Positions 39,585-49,700 of a DNA stretch of 64,000 nt are shown piece after piece. How positions within the stretch are numbered: the stretch's first letter is position 1; each line of letters starts with the position of its first letter. Below the pieces are notes generated by a model. It was not told the origin of the DNA and made no database searches. It saw only the letters and a list, made by a program, of their open reading frames with translations. Source of the stretch: Chloroflexota bacterium (GTDB lineage Bacteria > Chloroflexota > Dehalococcoidia > Bin125); assembly GCA_026707145.1 (NCBI GenBank), contig JAPOXK010000021.1, positions 233,588 through 297,587 of the forward strand, in the 5' to 3' direction. The translations under genes and the position numbers were made by a program.

Positions 39585-40631
39585 TCATGTGTTCATGCGC
39601 TCCTGCGCTCCCAAGTAAAAATACATGCCCACCGTCGCCGCCACAGCCACGTTGAGGCTGTCGATCCGACCCACGACGGGGATGCTCACTTGCAGATCTG
39701 CGGCTTCGATGAAGTCTGGCGGGAGGCCGTCGCCTTCGTTGCCGACGACGATCAAGGGCTGCCGAGGCCACTTGACATCGTACAGCGACTGCGCTGTGGA
39801 GCCCTGCTGCAACGCTACGATCGCGTACCCTTCCGTCCGCGCCCGCTCGATGCAAGCCATCGGCGTTGGCAGCAGCTCTACCGGGATCCACCAGTCGCTC
39901 CCTTTCGTCGAGGGCCGGTAGTAGAAGTCTCGCCCCACCACCCAGACCGCCCGCGCGCCCGCCGCCTCTGCGCTGCGGATCAGCACGCCGAGGTTCACAC
40001 CATAGGAGAAGTTGAACGCCGCCACCGCGAATGTCCCCGTACGCTCCGGCATCGTCTCATGCCGCGGCGGCAACCCGAATGGCCGCCGCGCCGACTCCGG
40101 CATCGTCCCTTTTCGTGGCGTCGCAGCCGCTTGCGCCGCCCGTTCCTCGCTCACGGTTAGCGTCCGCGCGGCCTGCCGTGCCACGCCCGGGTCGGCATCC
40201 CCAGCCAGTACGCGCAGCAAAGCCGTTCCGTCCTCCCCCACGGCTCCCAGCACGCTGCAGGCGGCTTTTTTCCCTTCCCGCGACGCTTCGGTCAGCCAAG
40301 GCTCCATTTGGCGGAGCAGCTCGGCCGCCTCCAACCGTGGCAGGAGCGTCATCGCCCGGCGGCGCAAGCGCCGATTTTGCGACGTCAGCGCCGGCAGCAG
40401 CGCTCGCACGACCGCCGGGGCGGGAGCCTGCTGCAGCGCTAGCCGCGCCTCGCCGCGTGGAAATGGGTGCTCGGCTTTCAGCGCAGCCTCCAGGCAACGC
40501 TGCACCCATCCGCCGGCCCGCGCTTCCGCCAACGCGCGCAACGCACGTCCCTGCGCGTAGGCAGCCGCTTCGGCGGGAGCGAGCGGCGGGAGTTCGTGCA
40601 GCGCACGCGGCTGATCGGTGCGTCGCGACAT
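39585..40631 (-). CDS. HEAT-like repeat / TrmH (SpoU) RNA methyltransferase fusion
   Basis: N-terminal Ala/Leu-rich helical repeats; C-terminal FNFSYGVNLGVLIRSAEAAGARAVWVVG, VVGNEGDGLPPDFIEAADLQVSIPVVGRIDSLNVAVAATVGMYFYLG. Confidence 0.85.
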   Translation of the reverse strand: MSRRTDQPRALHELPPLAPAEAAAYAQGRALRALAEARAGGWVQRCLEAALKAEHPFPRGEARLALQQAPAPAVVRALLPALTSQNRRLRRRAMTLLPRLEAAELLRQMEPWLTEASREGKKAACSVLGAVGEDGTALLRVLAGDADPGVARQAARTLTVSEERAAQAAATPRKGTMPESARRPFGLPPRHETMPERTGTFAVAAFNFSYGVNLGVLIRSAEAAGARAVWVVGRDFYYRPSTKGSDWWIPVELLPTPMACIERARTEGYAIVALQQGSTAQSLYDVKWPRQPLIVVGNEGDGLPPDFIEAADLQVSIPVVGRIDSLNVAVAATVGMYFYLGAQERMNT

Positions 40632-40678
40632 GATCGATTAGCCTAGCGCTCGCCCATCCTCACGCCAGGGAGCACGCG

Positions 40679-41482
40679 ATGTCTTACGAATTCATTGTCT
40701 ACGAGCACAGCGACCGCATCGTCACCATCACGATTAACCGGCCCGAACGGCTCAACGCTGTTCATCCTCCCACCACAGACGAACTGGCCGACGCTTGGGA
40801 GCGTTTTCGCAACGACGATGATGCCTGGATCGCGATCCTCACCGGCGCCGGAGAGCGCGCTTTCAGCGCCGGGAACGATCTCAAGTACGCCGCCCAGGTC
40901 GGTTCCAGCAAAGTCACTGCTGCTAGCTCCCCGCAGCCCGGGGGACTCGGAGGGCACACACGCACCTTCACGTGCTGGAAACCGATCATCGCCGCCGTGA
41001 ACGGCTACGCCCTCGGCGGTGGCTTCGAGATGGCTCTCGCCTGCGACGTCATCATCGCGGCGGATCATGCCCGTTTCGGGTTGCCCGAACCCACCGTGGG
41101 CTTTATGGCCTCCTCGGGCGGCGCACAGCGCCTCCCGCGTTCCATCCCGTTCAAGGTCGCGATGGGCTACATGCTAACAGCGCGGCAGATGAGTGCAGCG
41201 GAGGCGCTGCGCTGGGGACTGGTCAACGAAGTAGTTCCCCATGCGGAACTCATGACGACCGCCCACCGCTGGGCGGAAGAGATTCTCCGCTGTGCTCCGC
41301 TCTCCATCCGCGCTACGAAAGAGGCCGCCACGCGCGGCTATGACATGCCGCTCATTCCCGCTATCGAGCACCTCTACCACAACCAGCTTCTGATGATGGG
41401 ATCGGAGGACTTTGTGGAAGGGCCGTTGGCGTTCGCGGAAAAGCGAGCGCCGCGCTGGACAGCCCGGCCGCGCGCCGAGTAG
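40679..41482 (+). CDS. Enoyl-CoA hydratase/isomerase family protein
   Basis: VTITINRPERLNAVHPPTTDEL; AFSAGNDLKYAA; KPIIAAVNGYALGGGFEMALACDVIIAADHARFGLPE. Confidence 0.93.
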   Translation: MSYEFIVYEHSDRIVTITINRPERLNAVHPPTTDELADAWERFRNDDDAWIAILTGAGERAFSAGNDLKYAAQVGSSKVTAASSPQPGGLGGHTRTFTCWKPIIAAVNGYALGGGFEMALACDVIIAADHARFGLPEPTVGFMASSGGAQRLPRSIPFKVAMGYMLTARQMSAAEALRWGLVNEVVPHAELMTTAHRWAEEILRCAPLSIRATKEAATRGYDMPLIPAIEHLYHNQLLMMGSEDFVEGPLAFAEKRAPRWTARPRAE

Positions 41483-41497
41483 AGCGAGGCCCTGCTC

Positions 41498-42235
41498 TTA
41501 GCTCGACCGGCCGTGTGAGTCGACCGGTACTTGGCGCTCCGAGCGCAGCGGGAGCTCCGCTGGCTGCTCGCTCTTGCGGCGCCGCCGACCGCGCCAGGCG
41601 ATGACCAACAGGGGCAACAGAAGGAAAACACCGAGGCCGGCGATGCTGATCAGGGCGACCGTCCGGTCCTCGCGCAAGTTGTCCCCCACCAGCGATAGCA
41701 GCAAGAACATGGGCGTCGACCCCACCAGCGTGATCGCTAAGTAGAGCGTAAAGCGGATCCGCGTGAGCCCCGCACCATAGGAGACGGCGTCCGTCCCGAG
41801 GATCGGGAAGAGCCGTAGAACAAAAAGCACCCGCACTCCAAGCCGATCGGCTACACGATCGACTTCCGCCATGAAGCGCCCCGGCAGGAACCGCTGCAAC
41901 AGCGGGCGTCCCCAGCGGCGGGCGATCCCAAAACAGATCGATCCCCCGATGGCGGCCCCGAGGAGAGTGTAAAGAAAACCCTCTACCCCCCCGAAGGCTG
42001 TAGCAGCCGCCACCGGCGCCGGCGAGGTGGGAATCGGCGCTAAGGCCATCGAGAGCGCATAGAAAGCGACGTAGGCGATTGGTCCCAGCGCGCCGTAGCC
42101 TTGCGCCCAAGTGGCGAAATCGTCGTAGTCCCAAGGCGAGAATCGCTCCAGCAGTTGGTCCGTCGCGATCAGGAGCCCCAACGCTGTCGCAACGACTGCG
42201 ATCGCCATGACGAGCTGCCGGCGAGAGATCTCCAT
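41498..42235 (-). CDS. TVP38/TMEM64 (VTT/SNARE-associated) family membrane protein
   Basis: AYVAFYALSMALAPIPTSPAPVAAATAFGGVEGFLYTLLGAAIGGSICFGIARRWGRP; VLFVLRLFPILGTDAVSYGAGLTRIRFTLY. Confidence 0.85.
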   Translation of the reverse strand: MEISRRQLVMAIAVVATALGLLIATDQLLERFSPWDYDDFATWAQGYGALGPIAYVAFYALSMALAPIPTSPAPVAAATAFGGVEGFLYTLLGAAIGGSICFGIARRWGRPLLQRFLPGRFMAEVDRVADRLGVRVLFVLRLFPILGTDAVSYGAGLTRIRFTLYLAITLVGSTPMFLLLSLVGDNLREDRTVALISIAGLGVFLLLPLLVIAWRGRRRRKSEQPAELPLRSERQVPVDSHGRSS

Positions 42236-42445
42236 GCCTCCACTATCGTTGATGTTCCGTTGCGGATCAGCCAGGTGCCCTTGAGACGAACGGTCTCCCC
42301 CGCCACACCCGAGAGCCCATCCGCTCTAGCGCATCCGCCGTACCTTGATCAGACGCGGCACCTTGGTGCTCGAGACCGTGACCCTGCTTAGGGCCCGTCA
42401 GGAAACGGGATCGGTCGCCAAGGATTGAAGGGAGGAGGACGGGAG

Positions 42446-42685
42446 ATGAACGTGGAGATCGCGGAGATCAGCTGCCTGATCTGCGGTCGCGGGCTCGGTT
42501 CCGTGCAACGGCGAGGCTGGCGTCTCCGGCACGTACCAGCCATGGAGTCGCCCAGCAGCGCCACGCTTACCCAGAATCGCGGCGGCGGCCTCGTCTGCGG
42601 CTGCTGCGGCGGCAAGGCCGTCGTCGGTCCCTTTGAGCGCGTGCCCGCGTACGCAGCACCGGGGGTGCTTGGCGCTGCGGCTTAA
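42446..42685 (+). CDS. Small Cys-rich zinc-ribbon-like protein
   Basis: MNVEIAEISCLICGRGLGSV...GGGLVCGCCGGKAVVGPFE; RBS GGAGGAGGACGGGAG. Confidence 0.55.
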   Translation: MNVEIAEISCLICGRGLGSVQRRGWRLRHVPAMESPSSATLTQNRGGGLVCGCCGGKAVVGPFERVPAYAAPGVLGAAA

Positions 42686-42767
42686 TACGCCGGGAGTGTC
42701 GGCCGGGAGGACAGCAGCGGGATGGAACGGCGACCGCTGCTCGATTCACCCTCCTCGGGCTTCCACC

Positions 42768-44843
42768 TCAGCTGCGTGCAGCCGCACTTGCAACTCGCTC
42801 CACTTCCACAGCGACATCGCACAGAGTCGCCCCGTGTCCGATGTCGCCCAAGCGGTCGCTGGTAAGCACGTTCACTCCCGGTACTCCCCAGTGCCCGAAT
42901 GGGGCAGCGACAGTGCCGCGCTTCACCTTCCGGCTGACTGAGACTGGATACTCTAGCGATCCGCGGTCGTTGAATACCCGCACCCTCTCTCCAGGCTCGA
43001 TCCCGCGCGCGACGGCGTCGTCTGGGTGCATCTCAACGAGCGGCTGGGGTTCCGCCCTGGTGAGCACTGCCGATCCGCCGTACGAGCTATTCAAAGAATG
43101 GTGGCGTTTCAGGGTCAGGAGCCGCAAGGGGTGGTGGTCGCTCGGTTCCTCGGCGGGCGGCAGGTACTGTGGCAATTCTCCAAGTCCGCTCCGGCCAAAG
43201 GCTTTCGATGCGAACTCGAAGCGCCCGCTCTCGCTGGGAAAGCCGCCCTGTGCGAAGGGAGTGCAACCCTTCACCGGCTCTATCCGGACAAATCCCTGCG
43301 TTTCCAGCGCTCGGCGTGCACCCGCCCGCTCCGCGGGCGACTCCCGCAGCGCTTCATCCAACAGATCCGCATCGCTCATCTGAAACAGCGCTTCATCAAA
43401 GCCGAGCCTAGCCGCGAGCAGGCGTGCCACCTCACTGTTCGGCTTGCTCTCTCCGATCGGTGGGATCACTTGCTCGCTGCGCTGGATATAGTTAAACCCC
43501 CACGACATCGTCAGGTCTGCCTGCTCCAGCATGGTCGTTGCAGGCAAAACGATATCGGCGTAGCGCGCCGTGTCCGTCATGAACTGGTCGTGCACCACCG
43601 TGAATAGATCGTCGCGCCGCAAGCCCGCGATCACGCTGCGTTGGTCCGGCGCGATAAGGGCCGGGTTGGAGTTCCACACGTAAAGCGCGCGCAGCGCTGG
43701 CCGCAAATTGGGATCCGTGAGGTGCCGCCCCAACTGCAGCATATTCAGCTGCCGCGGTGGTGGCGGGCATTCGGGCGTTCGCGTCAGCCGCCGCGCCCGC
43801 AGCGCCTCGAACGAGTGCGCGAACGCGATCCCGCCCGCCGCATGCCGCCATTGCCCGGTGAGCGCCGGCAGGCACTGGATGGCTCGCAGCGCCGAACCCG
43901 CTCCGTAGGCCCGCTGCATGCCCACGCCCGGCAGAATACCCGCCGGCTTCGTTGTCGCGTAGTCCCGCGCGAGCGCGACCACTTCCAGCGCCTCGATCCC
44001 CGTTACCTCCGCCGTGCGTTCGGGCGGCCACGCCGCGACATGCGCGCGTAGCTCCTCCAAGCCGCTCGTGTAGCGCGTCACGTAGTCCGCGTCCTCCAGC
44101 CCTTCCTGGAGAATCAAGTGCAGCATGCCCAACGCCAAGGCACCATCCGTTCCCGGATAGATCGCGATGTGGGCATCCGCCTGTTGGGCCGTGCGCGAAC
44201 GATACGGATCGACGACGATGAGCCGTGCTCCTCGCCGCCGCGCCGCGCGCACGATCTCCCACGTGTGAATCGAGCTGCTCACCGGGTTATAGCCCCAGGC
44301 GACGATCAGTTTTGCCTCTAGCAGCGACTGCGGGTCGTTGGTCATCTCCCCCACCAGGCGCGTGAGGCCCAGGCGCTGCCCGCCGCAGATCGTCCGCTCG
44401 AGATCGCTCGCCCCCAGTCGCCGGAACAGCGCCTCCATCGTCCCGAGCCCGCTCAGCACCCCCATGCTTCCGCAGTAGCTGTAGGGCAGGATAGCCGCCG
44501 CCCCCTCTCGCACGGCGATCGCCTCCCAGCGCTCCGCGATCTCGTCGACGGCTGCTTCCCACGAGAGCCTCTCGAAGCGGCCTTCTCCCTTGGGCCCCAA
44601 GCGCCGTAGCGGCGTCATCACTCGGGAGGGGCTGTAGACCCGCTCCAGGTAGCGGTTGACCTTGGCACAAAGGTGCTTGCCGGTGACCGGATGCGCCGGG
44701 TTCGGCGCCACCCGCACGGCCACGCCGTCTCGCACGGTCACGAGCATGGCACAAGCGTCTTGGCAGTCGTGGGTGCAGGCTCCTCGCAGTATGCGCTCGC
44801 CTGTCGGTTGCTGCTGTGAAGCGGTTACGGGCATAGTCGCCAT
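42768..44843 (-). CDS. Molybdopterin-dependent oxidoreductase, 4Fe-4S containing
   Basis: CTHDCQDACAML...HLCAKVNRY [4Fe-4S] motif; YNPVSSSIHTWEIVRAARRRGARLIVVDPYRSRTA; VWNSNPALIAPD. Start set at MATMPVTASQQ. Confidence 0.9.
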   Translation of the reverse strand: MATMPVTASQQQPTGERILRGACTHDCQDACAMLVTVRDGVAVRVAPNPAHPVTGKHLCAKVNRYLERVYSPSRVMTPLRRLGPKGEGRFERLSWEAAVDEIAERWEAIAVREGAAAILPYSYCGSMGVLSGLGTMEALFRRLGASDLERTICGGQRLGLTRLVGEMTNDPQSLLEAKLIVAWGYNPVSSSIHTWEIVRAARRRGARLIVVDPYRSRTAQQADAHIAIYPGTDGALALGMLHLILQEGLEDADYVTRYTSGLEELRAHVAAWPPERTAEVTGIEALEVVALARDYATTKPAGILPGVGMQRAYGAGSALRAIQCLPALTGQWRHAAGGIAFAHSFEALRARRLTRTPECPPPPRQLNMLQLGRHLTDPNLRPALRALYVWNSNPALIAPDQRSVIAGLRRDDLFTVVHDQFMTDTARYADIVLPATTMLEQADLTMSWGFNYIQRSEQVIPPIGESKPNSEVARLLAARLGFDEALFQMSDADLLDEALRESPAERAGARRALETQGFVRIEPVKGCTPFAQGGFPSESGRFEFASKAFGRSGLGELPQYLPPAEEPSDHHPLRLLTLKRHHSLNSSYGGSAVLTRAEPQPLVEMHPDDAVARGIEPGERVRVFNDRGSLEYPVSVSRKVKRGTVAAPFGHWGVPGVNVLTSDRLGDIGHGATLCDVAVEVERVASAAARS

Positions 44844-44939
44844 TGCATGATTGTCGGTCAGCGGACGCACCGGCCACAAGCGACGCTCGCTTCCGCTACC
44901 GTGCACATATCGCGCCGACTCACGACGAGGGAGGCTCCC

Positions 44940-46292
44940 GTGAGCACGATCGACGAGCGATTCATCGCTTTGCACCCCCGCTCCGCTGAACTCGCCGGTG
45001 AGGCGCATCAGATCTTCCCCGGAGGCGTCACCCACGATATCCGTCACTTTGAGCCGTTCGGCCTCTACGTCGATCGCGCGGAAGGGGCGCGCAAGTGGGA
45101 TGTCGACGGCAATGAGATCATCGATTACGTCATGGGCCACGGCGCGCTGCTCTTAGGGCATGCCCATCCAACCCTCACCGCAGCTGTGAAGGGCCAGGTC
45201 GAGCGCGGTACCCACTACGGCGCCTCGCACACGCTCGAGATCGCCTGGGCGCGTGCCATTCAGTCGCTTCTCCCAAGCGCGGAGCGCGTCCGCTTCGTTT
45301 CCTCGGGCACCGAAGCCACCATGATGGCGGTGCGGCTCGCCCGCGCTTTCAACGGCCGCTCACGCTTGCTGAAGCTGCGCCATCATTTCCACGGCTGGAA
45401 CGACACCATCAGCGCCGGTGGTCCAAGCGCGCGCGACAGCTACGGCTCCGTGGGGGTTCCCTCGGAGTGGGCCGGGTCCATCGAGGTTTTGGACCAGCAC
45501 GACCTTGAGGCGATCGGCGCGGCCTTGGCCAGGCGCGATTTCGCGGCCGTGATCCTAGAGCCCACCGGCTACAGCTGGGGAACGGGCCCGCTCGATCCCG
45601 CGGTCCCCGCCTTTCTTCGCGACCGTACTCGCGAGACCGAGACCATTCTCATCTTCGACGAGGTCATCACGGGCTTCCGTGCCTCAATGGGCGGGGCTCA
45701 AGCCCGGCTGCAGATTCAGCCTGACCTCACCACGTTGGCCAAGATCGTCGCGGGAGGGCTGCCTGGAGGAGTCGTCGCCGGGCGCGCTGATCTGCTCGAC
45801 CAGATCGCGATCGATCCGGACAAGCCCCCGTCCAAGCGCGTAGGCCATCCCGGGACCTTCAACGCCAACCCTCTGAGCGCCGTAGCCGGCGCCGCCATGC
45901 TGGCCGAAGTTGCGACGGGCGTGCCAAACGAAATGGCCGACAGGCGCGCGACCCAACTCACGCGTGGGATGAACGCCATCATTCGCCGGGCGGAAGTTCC
46001 GGGCGCCGCCTACCGCGACGCTTCGATGGTCCACTTGCTCCTTGGCCACGAAGTTGACCCTCCCTTCGAGGATCAATACTGGAACTGGGGTACCAGCGGT
46101 CCCGGTGCCAGGGTCCCGCATACTCCGGCTCGGCTGGTCTGGCCTTTCTCCCGCGCGATGCTCAATCACGGCGTTGACCTCATCCACATGGGCGCGATGG
46201 TCTCCGCCGTCCACTCAGAAACCGATGTCGAAGCTACGCTGGAAGCGTTCGAGGCCTCCCTGGCCGATCTGCGGGCGGAAGCGATCCTGTAA
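44940..46292 (+). CDS. Class III aminotransferase, glutamate-1-semialdehyde aminomutase-like
   Basis: IFPGGVTHDIRHFEPFGLYVDRAEGARKWDVDGNEIIDYVMGHGALLLGHAHP; VRFVSSGTEATMMAVRLARAFNGR; GTG start. Confidence 0.9.
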   Translation: MSTIDERFIALHPRSAELAGEAHQIFPGGVTHDIRHFEPFGLYVDRAEGARKWDVDGNEIIDYVMGHGALLLGHAHPTLTAAVKGQVERGTHYGASHTLEIAWARAIQSLLPSAERVRFVSSGTEATMMAVRLARAFNGRSRLLKLRHHFHGWNDTISAGGPSARDSYGSVGVPSEWAGSIEVLDQHDLEAIGAALARRDFAAVILEPTGYSWGTGPLDPAVPAFLRDRTRETETILIFDEVITGFRASMGGAQARLQIQPDLTTLAKIVAGGLPGGVVAGRADLLDQIAIDPDKPPSKRVGHPGTFNANPLSAVAGAAMLAEVATGVPNEMADRRATQLTRGMNAIIRRAEVPGAAYRDASMVHLLLGHEVDPPFEDQYWNWGTSGPGARVPHTPARLVWPFSRAMLNHGVDLIHMGAMVSAVHSETDVEATLEAFEASLADLRAEAIL

Positions 46293-46390
46293 GGGCCTTC
46301 AACCGGCAAGCTTGCTTATCTGAAGCTGAAAATGCTGCCAGGCATACCAATACGGCCCGGCTTGCTCAGGCAGGCGAGCAAGTGCCGTCG

Positions 46391-46429
46391 GGACCGCTCA
46401 CCAGTACTGAGAATACTGCCGCTCGGTCC
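46391..46429 (+). other. Long imperfect hairpin in the gltB upstream region
   Basis: GGACCG(46391-46396)/CGGTCC(46424-46429) outer stem and CAGTA(46402-46406)/TACTG(46414-46418) inner stem. Confidence 0.45.
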
Positions 46430-46582
46430 GTTCGCTCCTCGGCAAAGTCATGCCGCAGCCCTGGCGGGACAGCCATCCGTGGCTTGGGCACGATCGGCTG
46501 CCCCTAGACGGCTCTCCTAGTTATCTGGGAAAATCTGCATAACGCTGGCCTGTCCCGATGGAGGGGTTGGCTTGAGGCCGCT

Positions 46583-46620
46583 GCGCACAGTTGGTGCGCG
46601 GTGCTGGTGCCTTTTATTTT
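46583..46620 (+). terminator. Terminator/attenuator-like hairpin in gltB leader
   Basis: GCGCAC-AGTTG-GTGCGC followed by GGTGCTGGTGCC and TTTTATTTT, about 100 nt upstream of the gltB ATG. Confidence 0.4.
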
Positions 46621-46718
46621 CGTCATCCAGCCGGTTTCCATTTGTTATCCGCCGGCAAGACTTTAAAAGTACGCCGCTTCAACGGTATCGATGTGCATTC
46701 ACGCGCGGTAGGGAGCCG

Positions 46719-49700
46719 ATGGATTCACCGCAAGCACAGCCCAGACGGCTTACGAAGCAGGGCCTTTACGACCCCGCTTTCGAACACGACGCCTGTGGGG
46801 TGGGTGTCGTGGCCAACCTCAACGGGCAGCGAAGCCACCGCATCCTGGAACAGGCGATCGAGGTCGCGAACAACCTCGCCCACCGCGGCGCTCTCGGCGC
46901 CGATCCGCTCACCGGAGATGGCGGCGGCGTTCTCTTCCAGATGCCAGATGCCTTTTTCCGTCGCGAGACGGCGAAGCTCGGCATCTCGCTGCCCGCTCCT
47001 GGCCGCTACGGAGTAGCGATGGTCTTCTTCCCGCCAGGTGAGGCCGATCGCGCCACCTGCCAATCGATCGTGGAGGCGGAGGTCAGACGCCGTGGCCTCA
47101 CGGTGCTGGGCTGGCGCGAAGTCCCCGTCACTCCCGAGGCGATCGGATCCATCGCTCGCACCGTCGCTCCTCAGATCGCGCAGTGCTTCATCGGCGCCCC
47201 GGACGAGGTCGAGGAGGAGAGCGAGCTGAATCGCCGTCTCTATGTTGCCCGCCGCTGCATCGAGAGCGCGGTCGAGGCGAGCGGCATTCCCCATTCGGAG
47301 GACTTCTACATCCCCAGCATGTTCAGCGACCGCGTGGTCTACAAGGGTCTGCTGATCAGCACGCAGGTCAATGGGTTCTACCAAGACTTGCACGATCCGG
47401 ATCTCGTCAGCGCCTGGGCAATCGTGCATTCTCGTTTCAGCACGAACACGCTCGGATCCTGGCGGCTGGCACACCCCTACCGCTTCATCGCCCATAACGG
47501 CGAGATCAACACGCTGCGGGGCAATATCAACTGGATGACCGCGCGGCAGGCGTTGTTTTCCTCTCCGCACTTCACGGACGAGGAATTGAAGAGCCTCTTC
47601 CCCATCTGCCAGCCTGGCCAGAGCGATACCGCGAGCTTCGACAACGCGCTTGAACTCCTGATCCACACAGGCCGCTCTCTACCCCACTGCCTCATGATGA
47701 TGATCCCTGAGGCTTTCGAGAATCACGAGTCGATGGCTCAAGAGACGCGGGATTTCTACGATTACCACGCAGCGCTGATGGAGCCTTGGGATGGGCCGGC
47801 GATGGTCGCCGCCAGCGACGGCCAGCAGATCGCCGTCGTATTGGATCGCAACGGCCTGCGTCCGCTGCGGTACCTCGTGACCAAGGACGGCTTGGTCGTG
47901 ATGGGGTCTGAGACGGGCGTCTTGGACATTCCACCGGAGCAGATCGAGCTCAAGAGCCGTGTCCGCCCCGGCCGCGTTTTCCTCATCGATATGGAGCAGG
48001 GCCGCATCGTCCCCGATGAAGAAGTGAAACCTGCCCTGGCCAGCCGCCGGCCCTACGGCGAATGGCTGCGGGAGCAACGGCTCACCTTCGCGGACCTTCC
48101 CACTCCCGCCCAGGTGCCCGGACCGCATTTCAGCAGCCTGCGGGAGCGCCAGCGCGCCCATGGTTACACGACGGAAGAGCTCGGTATGATCATGGCGGCC
48201 ATGGCCAACGACGCGAAAGAGCCTGTGGGCTCTATGGGGAACGATACCCCCATCGCGGTCCTCTCGGACCACCCCCAGCCACTGGCGAACTATTTCCGTC
48301 AGCTCTTCGCGCAGGTGACCAACCCGCCGCTCGATGCTCAGTGGGAGAAGCTCGTTACGTCCACCGAGACGCTGATCGGTACGCGCGGGAATCTCTTCGA
48401 AGAGACGCCCGGGCATGCGCGACAGCTGAAGATCGCCCGCCCTGTGATCACCAACGCCGAACTCGCCAAGATCAAGGCGCTGGACCAGCCGGGGCTGCGC
48501 GCCACCACCCTGCCGATCCTCTTCGAGACCGCGGCATCGTCCCGAAATAGCAAGCCAACGTCGAGCGGGGCGCTGCGCGCGGCACTCGACGCGCTGTGCG
48601 CAGCCGCCATCAAGGCAGTGGATGCCGGTTACTCCATCCTGATCCTCAGTGATCGTGATATCGACGCTCGGCATGCTCCGATTCCAAGCCTGCTCGCGGT
48701 AGCCGCCGTCCACCACCACCTGATCGACGCCGGCCGTCGCATGCGCGCCGATATCGTGATCGAATCGGGCGAGCCCCGCGAGGTGCACCACTTCGCCACG
48801 CTGGTGGGCTATGGAGCCTCAGCGATCAACCCCTACTTGGCTTTCGAAACACTTGCGGAGCTGCGCGCCGACGGCATCCTCTCTCAAGCGTTCGATCAAG
48901 ACGGCATCGAAGAGCGCTACCTCCAAGCCGTCGACAAAGGGATCGTCAAGGTGATGTCCAAGATGGGGATCTCGACGGTGTCCAGCTATCGCGGCGCTCA
49001 GATCTTCGAGGCGATCGGGCTCGGCCAAGAGTTCGTCGACGAGTTCTTTACCAACACGCCGACCCGCATCGGCGGTATCGGGCTTGACGTGGTCGAAGAA
49101 GCCGTGCTGCGGCGCCATGATCATGCCTTCCCGCGAAGGCTGATCGCTGAGGCGCTTGATCTGCGATCGGGGGGTAACTATCACTGGCGCCGCGATGGCG
49201 AGTTCCACATGCTCAACCCGGACGCGATCGCGCTGATTCAAGACGCCACCCGCCGCAACGACTTTGCTGCTTACAAACGCTTCGCGCACATGGTCGATGA
49301 GGATCCGGAGCAGCGAGCCACGATCCGCGGGTTACTCCGCTTCAAGGAAGTCGAATCGATCCCGATCGACGAAGTCGAGCCGGCATCCGAGATCGTGAAA
49401 CGATTCGCGACCGGCGCCGCCTCTTTCGGCTCCATCAGCAAGGAGGCCCACGAGACCCTGGCGATCGCCATGAATCGGATCGGCGCGAAGAGCAACACCG
49501 GGGAAGGCGGAGAGGATCCCGCCCGCTACGTTCCGGACCCCAATGGCGATCGTCGCGAAAGCGCGATCAAGCAGGTCGCCTCGGGGCGCTTCGGCGTCAA
49601 CAGCAACTACCTCACGCATGCGACCGATCTCCAGATCAAAATGGCCCAAGGAGCCAAGCCCGGCGAGGGTGGTCAGTTGCCCGGTCACAAGGTCGACGAG

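Noticed and set aside
42768-44843. Sec-containing formate dehydrogenase
   Set aside because: The molybdopterin oxidoreductase frame has no in-frame TGA; the region after the Fe-S motif shows no recoding signal.
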